24,527 nt of DNA from JAISGQ01 sp045604155 (GTDB taxonomy: Bacteria; Bacillota; Clostridia; Oscillospirales; Acutalibacteraceae). Of the stretch, positions 16,548 to 23,668 are shown in pieces. The stretch's first letter is position 1. Each line of letters begins with the position of its first letter. The notes under the pieces are model-generated. The model did not search any database. It was not told where the DNA came from and saw only the letters and a program-made list of their open reading frames with translations. A program made the position numbers and the translations under genes. The stretch is from assembly GCA_045604155.1 (NCBI GenBank), contig JAZUNN010000059.1, positions 1-24,527 of the forward strand. Reading direction: 5' to 3'.

Positions 16548-17276
16548 TTAATCATGGAATAATGGAGTGATTTCAGTGTTGAGCCATCGCTGACTGTTTT
16601 CAAAAGGATATTCAATGATAAGTTTGTCAAACCTGCTTCTGCTTACAGAAATCATCTCACCGTTTATAAATTCGGAGTAATTTTCATTATACATTGAAAA
16701 TCCGACTTTTGTTGTGAGCATTCCACTGTCAGACAAAGCTCGTATATTATAATCAATTACAGATGCACCGCCTGAACCCATTGTATAAAGAGCTCCTTCA
16801 TCGGTGATAACACAGGGATATCTTGACCAGAAGGCATCAAGAAGAATAATTTTATCTTCAAAAACAGTGAATACAGCAAGAACAGAGTGGTCATCACGCA
16901 CCCAGAAAAGCTCAGGGGTACCGTCGTTGTTGATGTCGGCAAGAATATAGCCGAATGAATCTATGGCTGAATCAGGGGACGGCATTTCAACGATCATGTT
17001 TGACCATCTGTAGTCGAGGTCTGAACCGCTTACAGTCAGAGCGCTGAGCAGAGGGTCGCTGATCTCAATAAACTCACCGTAGTTCCAGAAATACTCAAAA
17101 TCATCGAGCGTTCTGAAAGAAACGATGTTCTGATAATCCTCGATAATACTGTCGTACATGGAATGATCTGCTGAAAGAGTAAAAGAATCTTGATTGATTT
17201 GATCTTTTTCCTTCTGCGATGTACAGCCGCAGAGAAAAATCATAACACAGACGAGCAATAAAAAGACTTTTTTCAT
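16548..17276 (-). CDS. Putative lipoprotein with Ca-binding-like Asp loop
   Basis: A 242-aa secreted lipoprotein of unknown function. MKK, a hydrophobic core and FLCGC give a type II signal peptide with Cys18 lipidated. The mature protein has ADINNDGTPELFWV, a D-x-N-x-D-G-x-x-E loop of the kind found in EF-hand-like, dockerin and FG-GAP/VCBS calcium sites. Around it are YILADIN... and VFEDKIILLDAFW beta segments, suggesting a small beta-propeller-blade-like fold; this is inference. The ATG at 17276 was chosen for the signal peptide and GAGGGG 6-7 nt upstream; the frame extends 42 codons further into the flavoprotein gene. It begins 16 nt after that stop and is the last gene of the four-gene minus operon. 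Confidence 0.75.
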   Translation of the reverse strand: MKKVFLLLVCVMIFLCGCTSQKEKDQINQDSFTLSADHSMYDSIIEDYQNIVSFRTLDDFEYFWNYGEFIEISDPLLSALTVSGSDLDYRWSNMIVEMPSPDSAIDSFGYILADINNDGTPELFWVRDDHSVLAVFTVFEDKIILLDAFWSRYPCVITDEGALYTMGSGGASVIDYNIRALSDSGMLTTKVGFSMYNENYSEFINGEMISVSRSRFDKLIIEYPFENSQRWLNTEITPLFHD

Positions 17277-17292
17277 TATTAACCCCTCTTGT

Positions 17293-18873
17293 TTATCTGT
17301 ATCGGTCGAGTACAGCTTCAGCGCATTTAATGCCGTCAACTGCAGCAGAAACAATTCCTCCTGCGTATCCTGCACCTTCACCGCAGGGATAAAGACCTGC
17401 AATATTAGCCTGCAGATTTTCGTTTCTTATTATACGAACAGGGGAGCTGCTTCGTGTTTCAGGTGCTGTAAGAATTGCATCGGGCATATCAAAGCCTCGA
17501 AGCTTCTTTCCGAATTCCTTCAGACCTTCACGCATGGATGAAGTAACAAATTCAGGCAGACAATCCTCCATTTTTCCGAGTCTTACTCCTGGCAAGTAAC
17601 TTGGCTTGACACATCCAAAACCGCATGATTCCTTGTTTTCAAGAAAATCACCCACAAGCTGAGCAGTTGCACGGTAATCGCCCGATGCTTCATATGCAGC
17701 ACGTTCTATCTTCCTCTGAAACTCAATTCCTGCAAGAGGATGGTCACTTCCGAAGTCGGAAGGGTCAACATTTACAAGCACTGCACTGTTAGCATTTTCA
17801 TCGTCACGGGCAAAAAGACTCATGCCGTTTGTGACAACACCGAATTCTTCGCTTGCGGCAGCCACAACACGACCACCGGGACACATACAGAATGTATAAA
17901 CACCACGACCGTTTGGAAGATGGCTGCTCAGTTTATAATCTGCAGCGCCTAAAGCCTTTTCATTTGCTGAATCTCCATACTGGGCTCTGTTTATAACCTT
18001 CTGGGGATGTTCGATTCTTGCACCTACAGAGAAAGGCTTCTGCACCATTTCAATATTTTTTTCATAAAGCATCTTGAAAGTATCTCTTGCCGAATGACCT
18101 GTGGCAAGAATAATATCGGAACAGGGGAGTGTGTAACTTTCACCGTTATGAAGGAGTTTGGCACATTTTACCATTCCTTCGTCAATGACCAGATCGGTAA
18201 AAGTGGTTTCAAATCTGAATTCTCCGCCGAGAGAGATGATCTTTTCACGGAGATTTCTGACCATGATAATCAGCTTGTCAGTACCGATATGAGGCTTGCT
18301 GTCGTAACCGATGCATTCAGGCGCACCTGCTTCGATAAACTCATTTATTACTTTTTCAATTCTTATATCCTTGATGCCTGTAGTCAGCTTTCCGTCTGAA
18401 AAAGTACCTGCGCCGCCTTCGCCAAACTGAACATTGCTGTCAGGATTAAGCTTTCCGCCCGAGAAAAAGGCATCAATGGACTCTTGCCTTTTCTCAACGC
18501 ATTGACCTCGCTCGATAACTATCGGTTTTGCACCGCACTGAGCAAGCGTAAGCGCTGCAAGAAGTCCCGCAGGACCACTTCCGATAACAAGAGGCCTTAA
18601 GGGGAGAGATGCACTTTCAGGGAGAGTGTAGGTTTTTGGTATATAGAGAGAAACATCTTTTTTGTTTACATAATTATTTTCGTTGGGTACATCTGCAGCA
18701 ACGGTATATAAAATTTTTATATTGTCTTTTTTTCGTGCGTCAATTGATCGCTTTAATATTTTTATTTTGCCGAGCCTGTTCTTCGGCAGGTGAAGAACTG
18801 CACAGACAGCATCAGAGAGAGATTCATTGCCGTCTTTCCTGACAGGCAGGGAAATATTGCTTATTTTAAGCAT
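17293..18873 (-). CDS. FAD-dependent dehydrogenase, COG2509 family
   Basis: A 526-aa flavoprotein. An N-terminal ~85-residue alpha/beta domain precedes the FAD Rossmann motif PLVIGSGPAGLLAALTLA (94-111), then E121RG.CVEKR, the family signature NPDSNVQFGEGGAGTFSDGKL (143-162), CPGGRVVAAASE in the middle, and a C-terminal second FAD segment NIAGLYPCGEGAGYAGGI. This matches the uncharacterised COG2509 FAD-dependent dehydrogenases common in Firmicutes and Bacteroidetes, whose substrate is unknown. The ATG at 18873 is 4 nt past the BaiN-like stop, with AAAGG about 8 nt upstream inside that gene. A 64-codon in-frame extension overlaps that gene and has no homology to the family. Confidence 0.9.
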   Translation of the reverse strand: MLKISNISLPVRKDGNESLSDAVCAVLHLPKNRLGKIKILKRSIDARKKDNIKILYTVAADVPNENNYVNKKDVSLYIPKTYTLPESASLPLRPLVIGSGPAGLLAALTLAQCGAKPIVIERGQCVEKRQESIDAFFSGGKLNPDSNVQFGEGGAGTFSDGKLTTGIKDIRIEKVINEFIEAGAPECIGYDSKPHIGTDKLIIMVRNLREKIISLGGEFRFETTFTDLVIDEGMVKCAKLLHNGESYTLPCSDIILATGHSARDTFKMLYEKNIEMVQKPFSVGARIEHPQKVINRAQYGDSANEKALGAADYKLSSHLPNGRGVYTFCMCPGGRVVAAASEEFGVVTNGMSLFARDDENANSAVLVNVDPSDFGSDHPLAGIEFQRKIERAAYEASGDYRATAQLVGDFLENKESCGFGCVKPSYLPGVRLGKMEDCLPEFVTSSMREGLKEFGKKLRGFDMPDAILTAPETRSSSPVRIIRNENLQANIAGLYPCGEGAGYAGGIVSAAVDGIKCAEAVLDRYR

Positions 18874-18877
18874 AAAT

Positions 18878-20095
18878 TCAACCTTTCTTTGCAGCGCCCA
18901 GACCTGCAGCAGCACCGCTGCTCCATGCCCACTGCAGATTATATCCGCCGCATTTTCCGTCAACATTAAGAGTTTCTCCGCAGGCAAAAATGCCTTTGCA
19001 TATCTTTGACTGCAAATCAGAATCAAACTGTGAAAGAAGAGCTCCGCCTCTTGTGACCTGAGCATTCTTCCAGTCGCTAAGACCGATTACGGTAAACCTG
19101 AAGCTGCATATGGTATCGCATAATTTCTTTAATTCGTTTTCATTGAGCGAAGAAACCAAACGGGAGAGAGGCGAAAGGTCCGAAGCCTTAAGAACACAGT
19201 TTGCAATTCGTTTGTTCAGCATTCCGTTCAGATAGTTTTCAAGAGTCAGATTACAAAGGTTCTTTGCTCTGCGTTCAAGCATGGAATAAATCTGTTTTTT
19301 TGAAAGATCAGGAAGAAGCCTAAGAGAAATAATATCTCCGTTTTTGGCAAAACGGGAAATGTTGAAAACTGCAATACCCGATAAGGCGTTATCGGCAAAA
19401 AGCACTTCGCCCGATTCATTTGCAATTGTTTTATTTTCTCGAAGGAGAGAAACAACACAATGAGCACGGCTGCCTTTCAGTGCACCGCTGTAGGGCGAAT
19501 CGGTTTTCAGCTGAGTAAGTGCAGGACGGGTCTTTTCGCTCTTGTGACCGAGTGAAGTCAGCAGTTTTACACCGTCCGAACAACCGCCCAGATTTGGTGC
19601 AGCCATGCCGCCGCAGGCGATAATGACCTTTTCAGCCTTGATATCTTCTTTTCCGCTGAGGATAAATCCGTTCTGAAGTTTCTTTATGCCGCTTATTCTT
19701 GAATCTGTGATACAGCAGATTCCAAGCTTTTCGATTTCAAATCTCAGCATATCGAGAACAGAGGATGCCTGCTCGCTGAGAGGATAGATTCTGCCCTCGG
19801 ATTCTTCATAGCTTTCAATGCCAACAGAACGGAAAAAATCCAGAGCAGATGAAACACTGAAGCTGTTCAGAACGTTTTCCAGTGTTTTGGGAGAATCGGA
19901 ATAATAATCAGCAGCAGAAGCACCTGAATTTGTAATATTGCAGCGTCCGTTTCCCGTTGCAAGGAGTTTTTTACCGAATCTCGGCAGAGCCTCACACAGC
20001 ACAACATTGCTGCCGCCGATTTTACGGGCCGCAAATATTGCGGCAGTCATACCTGATGCACCGCCGCCAACTACGGCGATTTTATAGTTTTTCAT
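18878..20095 (-). CDS. HI0933/BaiN-like FAD-dependent oxidoreductase
   Basis: A 405-aa flavoprotein. FAD-binding VVGGGASGMTAA (8-19) is followed by the HI0933 signature KKLLATGNGRCNITN (42-56), IACGGMAAPNLG in the middle and the C-terminal GGYNLQWAWSSGAAAG segment. The family includes BaiN, implicated in bile-acid 7-dehydroxylation in Clostridium scindens, and YhiN-like proteins of unknown substrate; nothing else of a bai operon is here. GAGGT stands about 9 nt before the ATG at 20095. It follows the DUF1963 gene by 38 nt and is probably translationally coupled to the COG2509 gene (4-nt gap), so two unrelated-substrate flavoproteins are made together. Confidence 0.9.
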   Translation of the reverse strand: MKNYKIAVVGGGASGMTAAIFAARKIGGSNVVLCEALPRFGKKLLATGNGRCNITNSGASAADYYSDSPKTLENVLNSFSVSSALDFFRSVGIESYEESEGRIYPLSEQASSVLDMLRFEIEKLGICCITDSRISGIKKLQNGFILSGKEDIKAEKVIIACGGMAAPNLGGCSDGVKLLTSLGHKSEKTRPALTQLKTDSPYSGALKGSRAHCVVSLLRENKTIANESGEVLFADNALSGIAVFNISRFAKNGDIISLRLLPDLSKKQIYSMLERRAKNLCNLTLENYLNGMLNKRIANCVLKASDLSPLSRLVSSLNENELKKLCDTICSFRFTVIGLSDWKNAQVTRGGALLSQFDSDLQSKICKGIFACGETLNVDGKCGGYNLQWAWSSGAAAGLGAAKKG

Positions 20096-20133
20096 AAGAT
20101 TGATACCTCTTTGAAAAGAATCAGATCAGGAAA

Positions 20134-21042
20134 TCAGCAGCAGTCCCAGTTGTACATAACCTTTGAGAAATCAAGCTTTTCAAGATCCTCAGGCTTGATA
20201 AAGAAGCCGCCTACACCACTGTCACCCCAGAGAATTTCACGTTCTGAATTTCCGCCGAAATCCGAATCCATCTGGAAAAGCAGAATATAATCCTGCAAAT
20301 CAACCATATAATCTCTCGGGTCATTCTGGGTAAAGTATGCATAGCCGAAAAGCCAGTGTCCTGTGTTTCTCTGCTCATTGCACTCTCTGTCGAAGACCTC
20401 TTCAGGAAAAATACAGAAAGGAGTTTCATCATCAGGAACAATGATTTTCAGTTCCTTTGCGGCCTTGTGCATATATCTTTCATATTCAAAATCCTCAGTG
20501 CCGACAGAAACCTCAGTTTTTTCAACATTGACAGCAAATTCTCCTGAAATGGGGAAGAGAAAATCGTCGTCACTGCATTGGGTGAGATTATTGGGGATAT
20601 CCAGAGCCTTCAGAGATTCTTCGGTAATACTTTCATCAATGTTTTCGTGATAGATAACACGGAAGGTGTCATTGCTTATGTAGCTGTTGAAATCCATTCC
20701 GTAAAGATCATCTGCGGTTATAAAAAACTGAAGCATACCCGAAGACGGAAGATATCCGCAGTCTTTTATATCAGAGAGATTGATCTGAGCTAAAAGCAGG
20801 AGCTTTTCGCCGTCTGAAGAAACAGGATACTCACGATTTTTATCCCAATAGGGAGCACCGCCAAATTTTGTATCGGTAATAGCGGGAATCCTTTCTTTAT
20901 CAAGAGTCAGCCTGTATGCAGTTCTGCGGCTGAGTTCAGCCATTTTTTCAACGAGCTTTTCGGAATTGTCCATATTGATTTTTTCGGGTTCTTTCATTTC
21001 TTCAGCCTTCTTTTTCTTTTTGAAAAGGTCAAATAATCCCAT
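20134..21042 (-). CDS. DUF1963 (YwqG-like) protein
   Basis: A 302-aa protein of unknown function. After a Lys-rich N-terminal stretch (8-12) and a helix, the DUF1963/YwqG signature appears: TKFGGAPYWDKNREYP (58-73) and LLLLAQINLSDI (81-92), followed by GYLPSSGMLQFFI and, near the end, GDSGVGGFFI. YwqG of Bacillus has a known fold but no assigned activity. The ATG at 21042 is chosen because AAGGTGAT lies 5-6 nt upstream; the earlier in-frame ATG and the reading frame extension lie in the tRNA terminator. No promoter fits between that hairpin and the ATG. Confidence 0.85.
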   Translation of the reverse strand: MGLFDLFKKKKKAEEMKEPEKINMDNSEKLVEKMAELSRRTAYRLTLDKERIPAITDTKFGGAPYWDKNREYPVSSDGEKLLLLAQINLSDIKDCGYLPSSGMLQFFITADDLYGMDFNSYISNDTFRVIYHENIDESITEESLKALDIPNNLTQCSDDDFLFPISGEFAVNVEKTEVSVGTEDFEYERYMHKAAKELKIIVPDDETPFCIFPEEVFDRECNEQRNTGHWLFGYAYFTQNDPRDYMVDLQDYILLFQMDSDFGGNSEREILWGDSGVGGFFIKPEDLEKLDFSKVMYNWDCC

Positions 21043-21065
21043 ATACATCACCTTTTTATAAAATA

Positions 21066-21097
21066 AAAATGGACTTGGAAAATCCAAGCCCATTTTT
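21066..21097. terminator. Hairpin between tRNA-Leu(UAA) and the DUF1963 gene
   Basis: AAAAATGG-A-CTTGGA (21066-21080) pairs with TCCAAG-C-CCATTTTT (to about 21097) with one mismatch. On the minus strand it is followed by TTATTTT and directly follows the tRNA 3' end. It should attenuate or stop tRNA transcription. Confidence 0.7.
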
Positions 21098-21183
21098 GGT
21101 GCCGGTGACCGGACTTGAACCGGTACGATATCGCTACCGAGGGATTTTAAGTCCCTTGTGTCTGCCTATTCCACCACACCGGC
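21097..21183 (-). tRNA. tRNA-Leu (anticodon UAA)
   Basis: Eighty-seven nt including an encoded CCA. The acceptor GCCGGTG pairs with CACCGGC, the anticodon stem AGGGA/TCCCT encloses CTTAAAA with anticodon TAA, there is a long variable arm as expected for Leu, and the T-loop is GTTCAAGTC. It reads UUA and, by wobble, UUG codons. Confidence 0.96.
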
Positions 21184-21196
21184 GAAAAGCATTAAT

Positions 21197-21225
21197 ATGT
21201 TATCACGTTTATATTGTATTTTCAA
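21197..21225 (-). promoter_or_regulatory. Promoter of tRNA-Leu(UAA), perhaps also of the downstream flavoprotein operon
   Basis: On the minus strand, TTGAAA (21225-21220), 17 nt and TAACAT (21202-21197) are present, with an extended TG one base before the -10. It lies 14 nt upstream of the tRNA 5' end. Confidence 0.7.
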
Positions 21226-21289
21226 GTATAAAATGAAAAAACGCAATATCAATGATGCCTATATATGCGAAAAAAAGGAAAGAAAAAAC

Positions 21290-21318
21290 TTGACAAACAG
21301 ATTAAGTTCGTTTAATAT
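21290..21318 (+). promoter_or_regulatory. Promoter of tRNA-Ala and tRNA-Leu(CAG)
   Basis: A perfect TTGACA (21290-21295), a 17-nt spacer and TAATAT (21313-21318) lie 28 nt before the tRNA-Ala 5' end. This is a near-consensus stable-RNA promoter. Confidence 0.8.
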
Positions 21319-21346
21319 ATACACGTTGCAAATGCGACATGTATTC

Positions 21347-21422
21347 GGGGGTGTAGCTCACTTGGGAGAGCGCTTGACTGGCAGTCAAGAGGTAAGGGGT
21401 TCGATCCCCCTCATCTCCACCA
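21347..21422 (+). tRNA. tRNA-Ala (anticodon GGC)
   Basis: Seventy-six nt with an encoded CCA. The acceptor GGGGGTG pairs with CATCTCC through two G-U pairs, the anticodon stem CTTGA/TCAAG encloses CTGGCAG with anticodon GGC, and the T-arm is AGGGG-TTCGATC-CCCCT. It reads GCC/GCU. It is 6 nt ahead of the next tRNA in the same transcript. Confidence 0.96.
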
Positions 21423-21428
21423 CAATAT

Positions 21429-21515
21429 GCGGATATGGCGGAATTGGCAGACGCGCTAGATTCAGGTTCTAGTGGATTCAACCCCGTGCAGGTTCAAGTC
21501 CTGTTATCCGCACCA
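21429..21515 (+). tRNA. tRNA-Leu (anticodon CAG)
   Basis: Eighty-seven nt with an encoded CCA. The acceptor GCGGATA pairs with TATCCGC, the anticodon stem CTAGA/TCTAG encloses TTCAGGT with anticodon CAG, and there is a long variable arm and T-loop GTTCAAGTC. It reads CUG. Its 3' end borders DNA of different composition, and leucine tRNA 3' ends are common integrase targets. Confidence 0.96.
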
Positions 21516-21523
21516 AAGCATTC

Positions 21524-21569
21524 AAACCCGAACCTTTTACCAATTGGTGAAACGTTCGGGTTTGTTGTT
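21524..21569 (+). terminator. Strong terminator of the tRNA pair
   Basis: AAACCCGAAC (21524-21533) pairs with GTTCGGGTTT (21554-21563). The stem continues inward through a C-C mismatch and TTTTACC/GGTGAAA to an AATT loop. TGTTGTTT follows. Confidence 0.85.
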
Positions 21570-21599
21570 TATTTGAGCAAAAGTGGATAAGCGATTTTT

Positions 21600-21638
21600 A
21601 AAAACAAGATCTATTTTCTCGATAGATCTTGTTTTTTT
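21600..21638. terminator. Second perfect hairpin at the tRNA/accessory-DNA boundary
   Basis: A 15-bp perfect inverted repeat (21600-21614 and 21622-21636) has a 7-nt loop and a run of seven T on the plus strand, with a matching A run on the left. It looks like a bidirectional terminator that insulates the following genes from the tRNA transcript, or a remnant of the element end. Confidence 0.7.
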
Positions 21639-21651
21639 GTTCTGAAAAATA

Positions 21652-21722
21652 TGGAATATTATGTCGAAATGTGGTACAATAACTTGATAGTAGTAATTTC
21701 TCAATATTCAAGGCGAAAGGAG
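21652..21722 (+). promoter_or_regulatory. Probable promoter and leader of the SIR2 gene
   Basis: An extended -10, TGGTACAAT with TACAAT at 21675-21680, has only a poor -35 (21652-21657). It would start RNA near 21687, downstream of the in-frame ATG codons at 21651 and 21669, and so argues for the ATG at 21765. AAAGGAG (21716-21722) lies in the leader but is too far from any in-frame start to be its normal ribosome site. Confidence 0.4.
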
Positions 21723-21764
21723 CAGCACAAATATTTCTATGAATATAGGTGTTGGATTAGTGTT

Positions 21765-23651
21765 ATGGAAGAAAGATATGCATATGACTACAAAGATCTT
21801 ATAGATTTCTATCCCCCTAATAGAATAGCCTATGCCGCTATAACAAAGCATATTAATCAACTGTCACCATTTGTTGGTGCTGGATTATCTGCTTTCGCAT
21901 ATCCCACATGGCAGAACCTTTTTTCATCTGTAGTGCAAATGATGCCCAAAAATGATCTCAAGACAAAAGTTGAAGACGCTATTGCAAATGATGATTTTTT
22001 TACCGCAGGAGATATAGTTTTTGATTGTTTACAGGCCCCTACTTTTCTGTCATTGATCCAAGATGTTTTTGACTCGGAAAAAATACAAGATTACGAACTT
22101 GAAAATGAGGCAGTATATTTAATTCCAGAAATTTTTCACGGACTTTGTTTCACAACTAATTTTGATAAGGTTCTAGAAAAAGCGTATACAGGATGTAGAA
22201 AACTATATAATGTTGCAACCCCTAAAGACACCAAGTTGATTGGTGATTCCATAAAGGATAATAAAAATGTTATTTTTAAAATTCACGGAGATATAGATAG
22301 TAGTCCGGAGCAAATTGTACTTACTGGTGCTTCTTACAAACGACATTATTCTCCAAATAGTGCACTCACCAAACAACTATCTTTTGGTATGAAAGCTAGA
22401 AGAATGATTTTTCTAGGAGCTAGTTTGAAAAAAGATCGCACTTTAGATATGCTTAAAAAATCCATAGTTCGTAGCGATGTTAATTATGCTATAGTTGGCG
22501 TTGAAAGCCATGAACAAATCATCGAGCGAAACAAAGAACTGGCGCCATTAGGTATCTCTGCAATATTTTACCCAATCAACAGTGCATACAAGCATAAATG
22601 GGTAAGAATTATTCTCGAATGGATAAAAGATGGTTTTTCTCCGTCTAGTGTTGATGAAGTAAATAAAATAATTGCAAACGATAGGTACTATAAGTATGCG
22701 TATGAACGCCGTATCACCTCTTATATCTATCCTCAAAGAGTCTATAACGAGTTTATTAGTTTTATTAATGCGGACGACTCTTTTTTGTGGTGGGAAATTA
22801 CGAGTCAAGGCGGAGGAGGAAAAAGCAGATTTGCACTTGAAATTGAAGATGTTATTTCTCGAAAAAATTGGAAAGTAAAAAAATATGACATTTCAAATTT
22901 CTCTACAATTTTTCTTGATACAAATCAAATGGAAGAAAACACGCTTTATATCTTTGATGATTCCGATTATTATAATTCTCCTTTTACTGAAAACGGTTCC
23001 CCCTCGCAACGAATGGATGTTTTGAAGTTTAGAAAGTGGCTAAATATTCTAATTCAAAATTACTTACATAAAAAAAAGCTTCGAATTGTATTTCTATTCA
23101 ATTCGACTTCGTCTACAGCAAATAATTGTTCCAATCTCTTATGGTGGAGGGGTTTATCTGAAACGTACACTCCTATGTGCCTTAACCAATATTGCGAAGA
23201 TTATTTAACACTAGACATGTGCACCGATGATCTCATAAATCTTATGCTAAACTACGCACAAAAGAATTATGGTCAAGGTATTCCATTAGAGCTTTTAAAT
23301 AAAATGCGTTTATGGTTTACTAACACCGATGACTCAACATTAAGAATTCCATTAGTTGCTATGCTATGCGTAGATGCTTATTTTTCGCAAGAATCTCTTG
23401 GGAATTTTATAGAATCAGTCTACCAACGTATTACGCAAATAGAGCATTTTCGCGTGATAGGGTCTCTAAGATTTAATCTTGAAGAATACATCAAAAATAT
23501 TCAAGCAATTACTGAAACCTTTTATAATCATGGACACTTTAACGAGAACACATTACATCCCGATATTGATTTAACGACAGATATTCAGAATGCCGAATCA
23601 TTCGTAAATGTCGTTGAATCAAGCGGAGTAAATCGTGTCGAAAAGAGCTAG
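21765..23651 (+). CDS. SIR2-like domain fused to a P-loop NTPase; candidate defence effector
   Basis: A 628-aa protein from the ATG at 21765. The SIR2_2-type domain spans about 25-290: PFVGAGLS (35-42) binds NAD, FTTNFD (129-134) has the conserved Asn132 and Asp134, KIHGD (172-176) has the catalytic-type His174, and FLGAS (216-220) closes the pocket. Such domains in phage defence usually hydrolyse NAD+. A P-loop follows in ITSQGGGGKSRFALE (345-359, Lys353), with a Walker B candidate LYIFDD (394-399), resembling STAND-like NTPases; Ser347 stands where Gly is usual. The last ~200 residues were not recognised and show no TPR array, unlike larger Avs5 proteins. The start is uncertain: the frame extends 38 codons back to 21651, before the predicted RNA start. 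DNA is AT-rich, with many ATA, TTA and AGA codons unlike upstream genes. The next gene follows by 17 nt. Confidence 0.82.
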   Translation: MEERYAYDYKDLIDFYPPNRIAYAAITKHINQLSPFVGAGLSAFAYPTWQNLFSSVVQMMPKNDLKTKVEDAIANDDFFTAGDIVFDCLQAPTFLSLIQDVFDSEKIQDYELENEAVYLIPEIFHGLCFTTNFDKVLEKAYTGCRKLYNVATPKDTKLIGDSIKDNKNVIFKIHGDIDSSPEQIVLTGASYKRHYSPNSALTKQLSFGMKARRMIFLGASLKKDRTLDMLKKSIVRSDVNYAIVGVESHEQIIERNKELAPLGISAIFYPINSAYKHKWVRIILEWIKDGFSPSSVDEVNKIIANDRYYKYAYERRITSYIYPQRVYNEFISFINADDSFLWWEITSQGGGGKSRFALEIEDVISRKNWKVKKYDISNFSTIFLDTNQMEENTLYIFDDSDYYNSPFTENGSPSQRMDVLKFRKWLNILIQNYLHKKKLRIVFLFNSTSSTANNCSNLLWWRGLSETYTPMCLNQYCEDYLTLDMCTDDLINLMLNYAQKNYGQGIPLELLNKMRLWFTNTDDSTLRIPLVAMLCVDAYFSQESLGNFIESVYQRITQIEHFRVIGSLRFNLEEYIKNIQAITETFYNHGHFNENTLHPDIDLTTDIQNAESFVNVVESSGVNRVEKS

Positions 23652-23668
23652 TAGAAAGGAGGAATAAT

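Noticed and set aside
18874..19065. 64-codon extension of the COG2509 flavoprotein into the BaiN-like gene
   Set aside because: It lies wholly inside the FAD C-terminal segment of the BaiN-like gene in another frame, and the family N-terminus starts at 18873.
21158..21472. 104-codon plus-strand frame containing VAHLGERLTGSQEVRGSIP
   Set aside because: It is a translation of the tRNA-Ala and tRNA-Leu genes and their spacer, a well-known source of false ORFs.
21739..21804. 21-codon frame starting before the SIR2 ATG and overlapping it, after AAAGGAG
   Set aside because: The ribosome-site spacing is 16 nt, too long, and the peptide has no notable features. A leader peptide remains possible but unsupported.
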